A model generated the notes under the pieces. The model did not search any database. It worked only from the letters and a program-made list of their open reading frames with translations, and was not told where the DNA came from. A stretch of DNA of 64,000 nt from Caballeronia terrestris (GTDB lineage Bacteria; Pseudomonadota; Gammaproteobacteria; Burkholderiales; Burkholderiaceae): positions 40,520 to 104,519 of the forward strand of contig NZ_FCOL02000022.1 of assembly GCF_001544515.1 (NCBI RefSeq), written 5' to 3'. Positions 35,818 to 43,706 of this stretch are shown piece by piece (position 1 is the first letter of the stretch; every line of letters begins with the position of its first letter). The translations under genes and the position numbers were made by a program.

Positions 35818-36981
35818 GTGAATATCGACGTAGACCAGAGCGCCCGGCGCACCGCATCGGATGGCGCGCATCGGCCGGATTTCGCCGTCGTCGGCGGTGG
35901 GCTGTGCGGGCGGCTCGTCGCGTGGCAACTGGCGGGCGCGGGGCATCGGGTCGCGCTGTACGAGCGCGGCGACGCGGCCGGCACGCAGTCGGCGGCGTGG
36001 GTCGCGGCGGCGATGCTCGCGCCGCTCGCCGAAGCGGCCAGCGCCGAGCTGCTGATCACGGAACTCGGCGCGGCGTCGCTGGAACGCTGGCCGGCGTTGA
36101 TCGCGCAATTGCCCGAGCCGGTTTTCTTCCAGCGCAACGGGACGCTCGTCGTCTGGCACGCGGGCGATCGCGCCGAAGCGCCCTTGTTCGAGCGCCGCCT
36201 GCGCGCCAACGCGCCGGCCGCGCTCTTCGACAACGGCTTCGTCAAGCTGGCGGGCGCGCAGGTCGCGCAGGCGGAGCCGTCGCTCGGGACGCGTTTCGCG
36301 CAGGGCTGGCTGCTGCCTCACGAAGGCCAGCTCGACAACCGGCAGGTGCTATCGGCACTGGCGGCGGGTTTGGCGCAACGCGGCGTTCAGACGCACTGGA
36401 ACACCCCGATCGACGCCATGCCCGACGCCCGGTTCGTGATCGATTGCCGCGGACTCGGCGGCAAGCCCGCGTGGCCCGCGCTGCGCGGCATCCGCGGCGA
36501 AGTCGCGCGGGTGCATGCGCCGGGAATCGGTTTGACGCGGCCGGTGCGGCTGCTGCATCCGCGCTACCCGCTCTACATCGCGCCGAAACAGGGCGATTTG
36601 TACGTGATCGGCGCGACCGAAGTAGAGGGCGAGGACATGTCGCCCGTCACCGTGCGCTCGGCGCTCGAACTGCTGAGCGCGGCGTTCGCCGTGCATCCGG
36701 GTTTCGGCGAGGCACGCATCCTCGAACTCAACGCGCATTGCCGCCCGACGTTGCCCGACCATCGTCCGGCCATCGTCTGGGACGGGGCGCGGACCTTGCG
36801 GGTGAACGGTTTGTACCGCCACGGCTTCATGATCGCGCCGGAAGTCGCCGATGCCGCCGCGCAACTCGCCAGAGCGCTCCTCTCACAGACCGTATCCGGC
36901 CCCGATTCCTTCGACGACTTCCGCCACCGCGCGCGCTGGTCCGATTTACTGCACACCGAGCACACCGTGCCGTCGCTCTGA
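35818..36981 (+). CDS. thiO: glycine oxidase ThiO, FAD-dependent
   Basis: Flavoprotein of the DAO family that oxidises glycine to iminoglycine (dehydroglycine) for thiazole synthesis. From the GTG at 35818 it has 387 residues; a strong GAGGAGG is 10 nt upstream, and the longer open frame is non-coding leader. The FAD-binding VVGGGLCGRLVAWQLAGAGH lies near residue 20, a second FAD/substrate stretch reads RPTLPDHRPAI, and the C-terminal glycine motif is LYRHGFMIAPEVAD. thiS follows after 30 nt. TPP riboswitch control is inferred from the leader. Confidence 0.92.
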   Translation: MNIDVDQSARRTASDGAHRPDFAVVGGGLCGRLVAWQLAGAGHRVALYERGDAAGTQSAAWVAAAMLAPLAEAASAELLITELGAASLERWPALIAQLPEPVFFQRNGTLVVWHAGDRAEAPLFERRLRANAPAALFDNGFVKLAGAQVAQAEPSLGTRFAQGWLLPHEGQLDNRQVLSALAAGLAQRGVQTHWNTPIDAMPDARFVIDCRGLGGKPAWPALRGIRGEVARVHAPGIGLTRPVRLLHPRYPLYIAPKQGDLYVIGATEVEGEDMSPVTVRSALELLSAAFAVHPGFGEARILELNAHCRPTLPDHRPAIVWDGARTLRVNGLYRHGFMIAPEVADAAAQLARALLSQTVSGPDSFDDFRHRARWSDLLHTEHTVPSL

Positions 36982-37011
36982 ATACGCGCTAAATAGATAG
37001 AAGACATCGCC

Positions 37012-37209
37012 ATGAACATCCACATCAATCAGAGGCCATTCGATCTGCCCGACGCGGCCACCGTCACCGATGCCCTCGCCGCGTTCGGCGCAAAGCCGCC
37101 GTTCGCGGTCGCGCTGAACGGCCAGTTCGTCGCGCGCGGGGAGCACGCGTCGAAGGCGCTCGCTGCGGGCGACAAGCTCGACGTCGTCGCGCCGGTCGCG
37201 GGCGGCTGA
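37012..37209 (+). CDS. thiS: sulfur carrier protein ThiS
   Basis: Ubiquitin-like 65-residue carrier that holds the sulfur for the thiazole ring as a C-terminal thiocarboxylate. It ends in the required Gly-Gly (APVAGG), and the beta-grasp pattern (MNIHINQRPFDLPDAATVTDAL) is clear. The next ATG (37209) overlaps the stop. Confidence 0.95.
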   Translation: MNIHINQRPFDLPDAATVTDALAAFGAKPPFAVALNGQFVARGEHASKALAAGDKLDVVAPVAGG

Positions 37210-37244
37210 TGACGCGATCACACGATCAAACACAGGATCGAATC

Positions 37245-38060
37245 ATGACCACTACCACCATCACAACCGCCGACGCGCTCACGCTCTACGGCGAGGCATT
37301 TCCGAGCCGCGTGCTGCTCGGGACGTCGCGTTATCCGTCGCTGCAGTCGCTCTCAGATTCCATCGATGCCGCCAGGCCCGGCATGGTCACGGTCGCGTTG
37401 CGGCGCCAGTCGGCGACGGGCGAAGCCGGCTTCTTCGACGTGCTGAAGCGCCACGGCGTCGCGCTCCTGCCGAACACGGCGGGCTGCCAGAGCGTCGACG
37501 AGGTACTGACGACCGCCCACATGGCGCGCGAAGTTTTCGAGACGCCGTGGATCAAGCTCGAACTGATCGGCGACGACTACACGCTCCAGCCGGACCCGAT
37601 CGGCCTGGTCGAAGCGGCGTCGAAGCTGATCCGCGACGGTTTTAAGGTGCTGCCGTACTGCACGGAAGACCTGGTGATCGGACGGCGTCTGCTCGACGTC
37701 GGCTGCGAGGCGCTGATGCCTTGGGGCGCGCCGATCGGCACGGGCAAGGGCGTGACGAATCCGTACGGCCTGCGCACGCTGCGCGAGCGGCTGCCGAACG
37801 TGCCGCTGATCGTCGATGCCGGGCTCGGCGTGCCGTCGCACGCGTGCCAGGTGATGGAATGGGGCTTCGACGGCGTGCTGCTCAACACAGCCGTCTCGCA
37901 GGCGACCTTCCCGCCGCAGATGGCGCGCGCGTTCGCGCTGGGCGTCGAGGCCGGTCGCATGGCCTATCTCGCCGGACCGATGGCCGAGCGCGACAGCGCG
38001 CAGGCGAGCACGCCGGTCGTCGGCATGCCGTTCTGGCACCAGGACGGAGGCGCGGCATGA
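37245..38060 (+). CDS. thiG: thiazole synthase ThiG
   Basis: Makes the thiazole phosphate ring from deoxyxylulose phosphate, dehydroglycine and ThiS-thiocarboxylate. TIM-barrel protein with the FPSRVLLGTSRYPS opening, a Schiff-base lysine in WIKLELIGD, and phosphate-binding DAGLGVPSHACQVMEWGFDGVLLNTAVSQA. The ATG at 37245 (AGGATCG upstream, 271 residues) gives the usual family N-terminus. The ATG at 37209, overlapping the thiS stop, would add 12 residues and also couple translation. thiE overlaps its stop by 4 nt. Confidence 0.95.
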   Translation: MTTTTITTADALTLYGEAFPSRVLLGTSRYPSLQSLSDSIDAARPGMVTVALRRQSATGEAGFFDVLKRHGVALLPNTAGCQSVDEVLTTAHMAREVFETPWIKLELIGDDYTLQPDPIGLVEAASKLIRDGFKVLPYCTEDLVIGRRLLDVGCEALMPWGAPIGTGKGVTNPYGLRTLRERLPNVPLIVDAGLGVPSHACQVMEWGFDGVLLNTAVSQATFPPQMARAFALGVEAGRMAYLAGPMAERDSAQASTPVVGMPFWHQDGGAA

Positions 38061-39142
38061 GCTTGCTGAATCGCGAGATTTTCTGGCCGCCGGCGGACGA
38101 ACTGACCGAAGTCGCCGAGCGGATTCGCGGGCAGCTCGGTGACTGGCCGGCGGCATCGACGCAATGGCGCGTCTGCCTGACGCCGCCTGAGGCGCACGGC
38201 GCGAGCGACCTGATCGTGTTCACGGAAACGCATGGCGCGGACGTCGAGCGTTTGCTGGCTGACGGCGCCGCCGTGCTCGAAGCGCACGGCGGACGGGCGG
38301 TGCTGCGTCGCGGGGACGCGCGTTTCGTGCTGGAAGGCGAGTGGTCGGACGACTGGCTCGCGGCGCTCGCGGCGTTTCTGGATTGCGATTTCGAGCCCCA
38401 CGACGCGCTGGTGCTCGCGCTCGCCTGGCGCGCCGGCGATGAAAACAAGCCGGACGCATGGCCCGTCGATTTCGATACGTTCCCGCGCGTCGGCGACTTG
38501 CCGGCGCCGCCTTCCGTGCAGTTTCCGAGCTGTCCGGCGCGGCTCGGCCTGTATCCGGTGCTGCCGAGCGCTGAATGGGTCGCGCGTGTGCTGGACCTGG
38601 GCGTCACGACGGCGCAGCTACGCCGCAAATCCACCGATGCCGATGATCTGAAGCGCGAAATCGAAGGCGCGGTGAGCGCAGGACACAAGCATCAGGCGCA
38701 GTTGTTTATCAACGATCACTGGCGCGAGGCGATCGCAGCGGGCGCGTACGGCGTGCATCTCGGGCAGGAAGACGTGCAGACCGCCGACCTCGAAGCGATC
38801 GCCCAAGCCGGCGTGCGCCTCGGCCTTTCGACGCACGGCTACTACGAGATGCTGCGCGCGCTGCATTTCCGTCCTAGCTACCTGGCGCTCGGCGCCGTCT
38901 TCCCCACGACGACCAAGGTCATGCCGACCGCGCCACAAGGTCTCGCGCGGCTGGCACGATACGTGCGATTGCTGGACGGCCGCGTGCCGCTCGTGGCGAT
39001 CGGCGGGGTGAACAGTGAAGTCTTGCGTGACGTGTTGGCGACGGGTGTCGGCAGCGCGGCGCTCGTACGCGCGGTGACCGAGGCGCCTGACACGGCGGCG
39101 GCGGTTACTGCGCTACAACAGGAGTTCGCGCAACAATGTTGA
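38057..39142 (+). CDS. thiE: thiamine phosphate synthase ThiE with an N-terminal extension
   Basis: Couples the HMP pyrophosphate and thiazole phosphate moieties to thiamine phosphate. The C-terminal 195 or so residues are a complete ThiE: TAQLRRKS, AQLFINDHWREAIAAGAYGVHLGQED, GLSTHGYYE, YLALGAVFPTTTK and VPLVAIGGV. The first 165 or so residues are extra compared with the usual 210-aa ThiE. They have an alpha/beta look with a helical DALVLALAWRAGD stretch and no motif I can name. An HMP-phosphate kinase remnant is one possibility, but its ATP and Mg motifs are not visible. Last gene of the riboswitch operon. Confidence 0.88.
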   Translation: MSLLNREIFWPPADELTEVAERIRGQLGDWPAASTQWRVCLTPPEAHGASDLIVFTETHGADVERLLADGAAVLEAHGGRAVLRRGDARFVLEGEWSDDWLAALAAFLDCDFEPHDALVLALAWRAGDENKPDAWPVDFDTFPRVGDLPAPPSVQFPSCPARLGLYPVLPSAEWVARVLDLGVTTAQLRRKSTDADDLKREIEGAVSAGHKHQAQLFINDHWREAIAAGAYGVHLGQEDVQTADLEAIAQAGVRLGLSTHGYYEMLRALHFRPSYLALGAVFPTTTKVMPTAPQGLARLARYVRLLDGRVPLVAIGGVNSEVLRDVLATGVGSAALVRAVTEAPDTAAAVTALQQEFAQQC

Positions 39143-39201
39143 AAATTCGGAAAAATTCACTAGTCGAAAGGTAGGCCAAGGCATCGTTTACGCGTAGGCC
39201 C

Positions 39202-39207
39202 TATAAT
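39202..39207 (+). promoter_or_regulatory. possible -10 element of the mla operon
   Basis: Perfect TATAAT in the 98-nt gap between thiE and mlaF, 33 nt before the mlaF start. No good -35 at 16-18 nt is visible. A similar CCCTATAATNC context recurs at 43558-43568. Confidence 0.4.
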
Positions 39208-39240
39208 TCGGCCTCTTGCGTAAAAGGACTTACCGCTTCC

Positions 39241-40056
39241 GTGTCTGCATCCCCCGAGACCCTGCTTGAGCTTCGCGACGTCGACTTCGGTTACGGCGAC
39301 CGGCTCGTTTTGTCGAACCTGAACATGCGTTTCACGCGTGGACAGGTGGTTGCAGTCATGGGCGGGTCGGGCTGCGGCAAGACCACGGTGCTGCGCCTGA
39401 TCGGCGGATTGGTGAAGGCGAAGCGCGGACAAGTGCTGTTCGGCGGCGCGGATGTCGGCGCCCAGACGCGCGACGGCCTCTACGCGCTGCGCCGCAAGAT
39501 GGGCATGCTGTTCCAGTTCGGTGCGCTTTTCACCGATCAGACCGTCTTCGAAAACGTCGCTTTCCCGCTGCGCGAACACACCGATCTTCCCGAAGAACTC
39601 CTGCGCGACCTCGTGCTGATGAAGCTCAACGCGGTCGGCCTGCGTGGCGCGCGCGATCTCGCGCCGTCGGAGATTTCGGGCGGCATGGCGCGCCGCGTGG
39701 CGCTCGCACGCGCCATCGCGCTCGATCCGCAACTGATGATGTACGACGAGCCGTTCGCCGGACTCGACCCCATTTCGCTCGGCATTACGGCGAACCTGAT
39801 CCGCACGCTGAACAGCGCGCTTGGCGCGACGTCGATTCTCGTCACGCACGACGTGCCGGAGTCGTTCGCTATCGCCGATTACGTTTATTTCATCGCGAAC
39901 GGCGGCATTCTGGCCGAAGGTACGCCGGAACAATTGCGTGCATCGACCGATCCGTCGGTGCGCCAGTTTATCGACGGTGCGCCCGACGGCCCGTTCAAGT
40001 TCCACTACGCCAGCGCGCCGCTCGCGGCGGATTTCGGTATCGGAGGTCAGGCATGA
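39241..40056 (+). CDS. mlaF: phospholipid ABC transporter ATPase MlaF
   Basis: ATPase of the MlaFEDB complex that moves phospholipids between inner and outer membrane to keep outer-membrane asymmetry. The 271-residue protein has Walker A GGSGCGKTT (about residues 41-49), signature SGGMARRVALARA, and Walker B MMYDEPFAGLDP, the Mla/MCE-type ATPase form. The start is a GTG at 39241. The stop overlaps mlaE by 4 nt. Confidence 0.95.
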   Translation: MSASPETLLELRDVDFGYGDRLVLSNLNMRFTRGQVVAVMGGSGCGKTTVLRLIGGLVKAKRGQVLFGGADVGAQTRDGLYALRRKMGMLFQFGALFTDQTVFENVAFPLREHTDLPEELLRDLVLMKLNAVGLRGARDLAPSEISGGMARRVALARAIALDPQLMMYDEPFAGLDPISLGITANLIRTLNSALGATSILVTHDVPESFAIADYVYFIANGGILAEGTPEQLRASTDPSVRQFIDGAPDGPFKFHYASAPLAADFGIGGQA

Positions 40057-40820
40057 TCAGCGCGCTCGGACGCTGGGTGCTCGACGGCTTCGGCACCGCC
40101 GGTTACGCGACGCGCATGTTCGTGCGCCTGGTGCTCGAAATCTTCCCGCTACTGCGCCGCCCGCGCCTTGTCACGAAACAGATTCATTTTGTCGGCAATT
40201 ATTCGCTGGTGATTATTGCGGTGTCGGGGTTGTTCGTTGGCTTCGTGCTGGGCTTGCAGGGGTACTACACGCTCAATCGCTATGGCTCGGAGCAGGCGCT
40301 CGGGTTGCTCGTGGCGCTGTCGCTTGTGCGTGAGCTCGGGCCGGTGGTCACCGCGCTCCTGTTCGCCGGGCGCGCGGGCACGTCGCTCACCGCCGAAATC
40401 GGGTTGATGAAAGCCGGCGAGCAACTGACGGCGATGGAAATGATGGCCGTCGATCCGCTGAAAGTCGTGGTCGCGCCCCGCATGTGGGCCGGCATCATCT
40501 CGATGCCGATCCTCGCCGCGATCTTCAGCGCGGTCGGCGTGATCGGCGGGTACGTGGTGGGTGTGCTGATGATCGGTGTCGATGCCGGCGCGTTCTGGTC
40601 GCAAATGCAGGGCGGCGTGGACGTGTGGCGCGATGTCGGCAACGGCGTGATCAAGAGCATCGTGTTCGGCTTCGCGGTGACGTTCATCGCGCTGTTTCAG
40701 GGCTACGAAGCCAAGCCGACGCCCGAAGGCGTGTCGCGCGCGACGACCAGGACGGTCGTGTACGCGTCGCTCGCCGTGCTCGGTCTCGATTTCCTGCTGA
40801 CCGCGTTGATGTTCAGCTAA
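40053..40820 (+). CDS. mlaE: phospholipid ABC transporter permease MlaE
   Basis: Inner-membrane permease of the Mla complex, 255 residues with about five to six hydrophobic helices. The family stretches RELGPVVTALLFAGRAGTSLTAEIGLMK and EQLTAMEMMAVDPLKVVVAPRMWA identify the MlaE/YrbE fold. It overlaps mlaF by 4 nt. A 94-nt gap with hairpins separates it from mlaD. Confidence 0.95.
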   Translation: MISALGRWVLDGFGTAGYATRMFVRLVLEIFPLLRRPRLVTKQIHFVGNYSLVIIAVSGLFVGFVLGLQGYYTLNRYGSEQALGLLVALSLVRELGPVVTALLFAGRAGTSLTAEIGLMKAGEQLTAMEMMAVDPLKVVVAPRMWAGIISMPILAAIFSAVGVIGGYVVGVLMIGVDAGAFWSQMQGGVDVWRDVGNGVIKSIVFGFAVTFIALFQGYEAKPTPEGVSRATTRTVVYASLAVLGLDFLLTALMFS

Positions 40821-40866
40821 CGCATTGATTAAAAAGGGCGCTCGCGCATCGCGGGCGTGGCGCACG

Positions 40867-40887
40867 GCGCAGTCCTGCGCACCTTTT
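40867..40887 (+). terminator. terminator-like hairpin between mlaE and mlaD
   Basis: GCGCAG (40867-40872) pairs with CTGCGC (40875-40880) and is followed by ACCTTTT. A second GC-rich hairpin (about 40837-40856) precedes it. They may attenuate the operon or set subunit ratios. Confidence 0.4.
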
Positions 40888-40914
40888 AGCGACAAGATTC
40901 TCTTTGGATAGACG

Positions 40915-41469
40915 ATGAAAAAGACTGCTCTCGACTTCTGGGTCGGCCTCTTCGTGGTGCTGGGTTTCGTGGCGCTGCTGTTTCTTGCTCTGAAAGCCGG
41001 AAACATGAGTTCGCTGTCGTTCCAGCCGACTTACGCCGTGAAGCTCAAGTTTGACAACATCGGCGGGCTGAAGGCACGCGCGCCGGTGAAGAGCGCGGGC
41101 GTGACGGTCGGCCGGGTTGGTTCGATCGGCTTCGACCAGAACACGTATCAGGCCGTCGTGACCATCGATATCGACAAGCAATTCGGGTTTCCCAAGGATT
41201 CGTCGGCGAAGATCCTGACCTCGGGCCTGCTCGGCGAGCAGTACATCGGCCTCGAACCCGGCGGCGACGACCAGATGCTCAAGAACGGCGACACCATTTC
41301 GATGACGCAATCGGCCGTCGTGCTGGAAAACCTGATCGGTCAGTTCCTGTACAACAAGGCGGCGGATTCGGGCGCGTCGAAACCGCCCGCGTCGCCCGCT
41401 GCGACCGCACCCGCGCCGGCGTTCCCGGGTGCGGCAAGCGCGATGGGCGCGAGTTCGGCCGGTCAATAA
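40915..41469 (+). CDS. mlaD: MCE-domain lipid-binding protein MlaD
   Basis: Membrane-anchored periplasmic MCE protein that forms the hexameric lipid channel on MlaE. The 184-residue protein has one N-terminal helix (FWVGLFVVLGFVALLFLALK) and an MCE domain (about residues 38-118) with the FDNIGGLKARAPVKSAGVTVGRV motif. A short helical part with QSAVVLENLIGQFLY follows and then a Pro/Ala/Ser tail that varies between species. Confidence 0.94.
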   Translation: MKKTALDFWVGLFVVLGFVALLFLALKAGNMSSLSFQPTYAVKLKFDNIGGLKARAPVKSAGVTVGRVGSIGFDQNTYQAVVTIDIDKQFGFPKDSSAKILTSGLLGEQYIGLEPGGDDQMLKNGDTISMTQSAVVLENLIGQFLYNKAADSGASKPPASPAATAPAPAFPGAASAMGASSAGQ

Positions 41470-41479
41470 GGAGAAGGAC

Positions 41480-42442
41480 ATGCAGGCGATGCGCGTGAGA
41501 AGCGCGAGTATCGTGGTTGCCGTGGCGCTGTTGGCCGGCTGCGCGACCGTGACGACGCCGACCAAGGGCGACCCGTTCGAGAGCTACAACCGGACGATGT
41601 TCACGGTCAACGACAAGATCGACCAGGTTGCCCTGAAGCCGGTCGCGAAGGCGTACGTCTGGGCGGTGCCGGAGCCCGTGCGCAACAGCGTGACCAACTT
41701 CTTCTCGAACATCGGCGACGTCTACATCGCGGCGAACAACCTGCTGCAATTGAAGATCGCCGACGGCGTGTCGGACATCATGCGCGTCGCGATCAACACG
41801 CTGTTCGGCATCGGCGGGCTGTTCGACGTCGCGACGATTGCGAAGCTGCCGAAGCACGAAGCCGATTTCGGCCTGACGCTCGGCCATTACGGCGTGCCGT
41901 CGGGGCCGTATCTCGTGCTGCCGCTGCTCGGGCCGAGCACGATCCGCGACACGGGCGGCACGGTTGTCGATTATTTCGGCAACCCGCTCACCTACGTGCA
42001 TCCGGATTCGGTCAGCTGGGCGCTGTATGGCGTGAATCTCATCGACGTGCGCGCGAACCTGCTCGGCGCGAGCGACGTGCTCGCCGATGCCGCGCTCGAC
42101 AAATATTCGTTCGTGCGCAACGCGTATTTGCAGCGGCGCCAGTATCTGATCTCGGGCGGCGACGGTTCGACGCCGGACTACGGCGAAGAAGCGCTGCCGA
42201 CCTACGACGACACCGCGTCCGGCGGCACGGCGGGCGCGGCTGCCGCGACGGCGGCATCGGCCACCGCGACGCCGCTTGCGCCGGCATCGGCCACGGCGGC
42301 ACCGGCGACGGCGGCATCGGCGCCGGAAGCGGCATCGGAAGGGGCGGAAGCGCCTGGGGCGGCAAGCGGCAGCAGTACGATCAAGGGGAACCAGATGGTG
42401 CCGCCGCGCATCCCGTCGTTCCCTTCGATCCGCCTGCGCTGA
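41480..42442 (+). CDS. mlaA: outer-membrane lipoprotein MlaA (VacJ) with a long Ala-rich tail
   Basis: Outer-membrane component that removes mislocalised phospholipids from the outer leaflet and hands them to MlaC. From the ATG at 41480 (AAGGAGAAGG upstream) it has 320 residues: a lipoprotein signal with lipobox LLAGCA (Cys near residue 22), then the MlaA fold with DPFESYNRTMFTVND, NFFSNIGDVYIAANNLLQ and LPLLGPSTIRDTGG. After the core (about residue 250) comes a 55-residue low-complexity stretch of Ala/Thr/Ser/Glu. In E. coli mlaA is separate from mlaFEDCB; here it lies inside the operon. Confidence 0.94.
   Translation: MQAMRVRSASIVVAVALLAGCATVTTPTKGDPFESYNRTMFTVNDKIDQVALKPVAKAYVWAVPEPVRNSVTNFFSNIGDVYIAANNLLQLKIADGVSDIMRVAINTLFGIGGLFDVATIAKLPKHEADFGLTLGHYGVPSGPYLVLPLLGPSTIRDTGGTVVDYFGNPLTYVHPDSVSWALYGVNLIDVRANLLGASDVLADAALDKYSFVRNAYLQRRQYLISGGDGSTPDYGEEALPTYDDTASGGTAGAAAATAASATATPLAPASATAAPATAASAPEAASEGAEAPGAASGSSTIKGNQMVPPRIPSFPSIRLR
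42215..42385 (+). repeat. low-complexity GC-rich repeats in the 3' part of mlaA
   Basis: Degenerate repeats of GCGGCATCGGC/GCGACGGCGG units encode an Ala/Thr/Ser-rich tail. The region is prone to slippage length changes; it is in frame here. Confidence 0.6.
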
Positions 42443-42566
42443 TTCGGCGGCGCATAACGAGCCGTAACATAATTGACAGGTATTTTGACGGTTTGGCGGG
42501 TGTGGCGCGTGAACTCGGAATCCGCGCCATGCTCAAACTCAAGCCACTTTAAAAGCAGGGTTTGAA

Positions 42567-43196
42567 ATGAAAAAACTATTGTTGCTTCCCCTTTTCGCCT
42601 TGTTCCTCGCGTTCTCGAGCAGCGCCTCGGCGCAGGCTGTCGATACGAGCAATCCGGATGTCCTGATCAAGACGGTCACGCAGCAGGTGCTCGACCAGAT
42701 CAAGGCCGACAAGCAGATCCAGTCGGGCAACATCACGCGCATCACGGAACTCGTGAACCAGAAGATCCTGCCTTACACGGACTTCACGCGCACGACGCGC
42801 CTCGTCATGGGCCGCAACTGGAACACCGCGACGCCGCAGCAGCAGAAGGAAATCGTCGAGCAGTTCAAGATACTGCTGATTCGCACGTATTCGGGCGCGC
42901 TTGCACAGGTGCGCGACCAGGAAGTGCAGTACAAGCCGTTCCGAGCATCGCCGGAAGATACGGACGTGGTCGTGCGCTCGGTCGTCATCAACAACGGTCA
43001 GCCGATCCAGCTCGACTATCGCCTGTACAAGACGCCGCAAGGCTGGAAGGTATATGACATCAACGTGCTCGGCGCATGGCTGATCCAGGCTTATCAGCAG
43101 CAGTTCAGCGAGCAGATTTCGCAGCATGGCGTCGACGGGCTGCTGCAGTTCCTGACGCAGCGTAACCAGCAACTCGCGAGCGGCAAGGCATCGTGA
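42567..43196 (+). CDS. mlaC: periplasmic phospholipid carrier MlaC
   Basis: Soluble periplasmic shuttle that carries phospholipid between MlaA and MlaD. The 209-residue protein has a signal peptide cleaved after Ala-Ser-Ala (near residue 22) and the MlaC/Ttg2D family pattern: VNQKILPYTDFTRTTRLVMGRNW, QFKILLIRTYSGAL, DYRLYKTPQGWKVYDINVLG. The stop overlaps mlaB by 4 nt. It follows mlaA after 124 nt. Confidence 0.95.
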   Translation: MKKLLLLPLFALFLAFSSSASAQAVDTSNPDVLIKTVTQQVLDQIKADKQIQSGNITRITELVNQKILPYTDFTRTTRLVMGRNWNTATPQQQKEIVEQFKILLIRTYSGALAQVRDQEVQYKPFRASPEDTDVVVRSVVINNGQPIQLDYRLYKTPQGWKVYDINVLGAWLIQAYQQQFSEQISQHGVDGLLQFLTQRNQQLASGKAS

Positions 43197-43480
43197 GCGG
43201 TTTGAATCACGCGTCCCGCTTCGAAACCGCCGCCGCGCTCACGCACGAGAGCGCGAAGGCCGCGCTCGAAGCGGGGCTGTCGCGGATCGTGGCGGGCGCA
43301 ACCGAAGTCGATTGCGCGCCGCTCACGCAGTTCGATTCGTCGGCGCTCGCGGTGTTTCTCGCGTGGCAGCGCGCGGCGTCCGCTCGCGGCGGCGCGCTTG
43401 CCATCGTCAATTTTCCCACCGGGCTTGCCAGTCTCGCGCAGGCCTACGGCGTCGACACGCTCCTCTCCTTCCGACATTGA
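43193..43480 (+). CDS. mlaB: STAS-domain protein MlaB
   Basis: Cytoplasmic STAS subunit that binds MlaF and is needed for MlaFEDB assembly and activity. The 95-residue product has the STAS layout with the conserved Asp-Ser-Ser helix start (TQFDSSALAVFLAWQRAA) and a final strand and helix (LAIVNFPTGLASLAQAYGVDTLL). It overlaps the mlaC stop by 4 nt and ends the mla operon. Confidence 0.92.
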   Translation: MSGLNHASRFETAAALTHESAKAALEAGLSRIVAGATEVDCAPLTQFDSSALAVFLAWQRAASARGGALAIVNFPTGLASLAQAYGVDTLLSFRH

Positions 43481-43560
43481 TCCTGCTTTAAGCCGCAACC
43501 GGCGCGGCGCGGGACGACGTCCCGCCGCGTCCGGCAAAATCGGGCTCGGCCCGTTTGCCC

Positions 43561-43566
43561 TATAAT
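43561..43566 (+). promoter_or_regulatory. possible -10 element for the ABC-2 transporter pair
   Basis: Perfect TATAAT in the 226-nt gap after mlaB, 140 nt before the next start. A GC-rich hairpin around 43503-43525 (GCGGCGCGGGACG with its complement) lies just upstream and may end the mla transcript. No good -35 is seen. Confidence 0.4.
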
Positions 43567-43706
43567 CAAATGTTTTTTCGGCCACGTACCCGGCCTCTTT
43601 TGGCCGTGTTCCGGCACTGAAGCGAGCGCATTTTCCGCGCGCTTTCAGCCGGATCAGGCCCGTACCGCACACTCGAGGCGCCGCCTTTTTCAGCGAGCGC
43701 ACTGTC

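Noticed and set aside
42215..42385. GC-rich repeats in mlaA as a CRISPR or minisatellite array
   Set aside because: Units are short, degenerate and in frame; they encode an Ala-rich protein tail.
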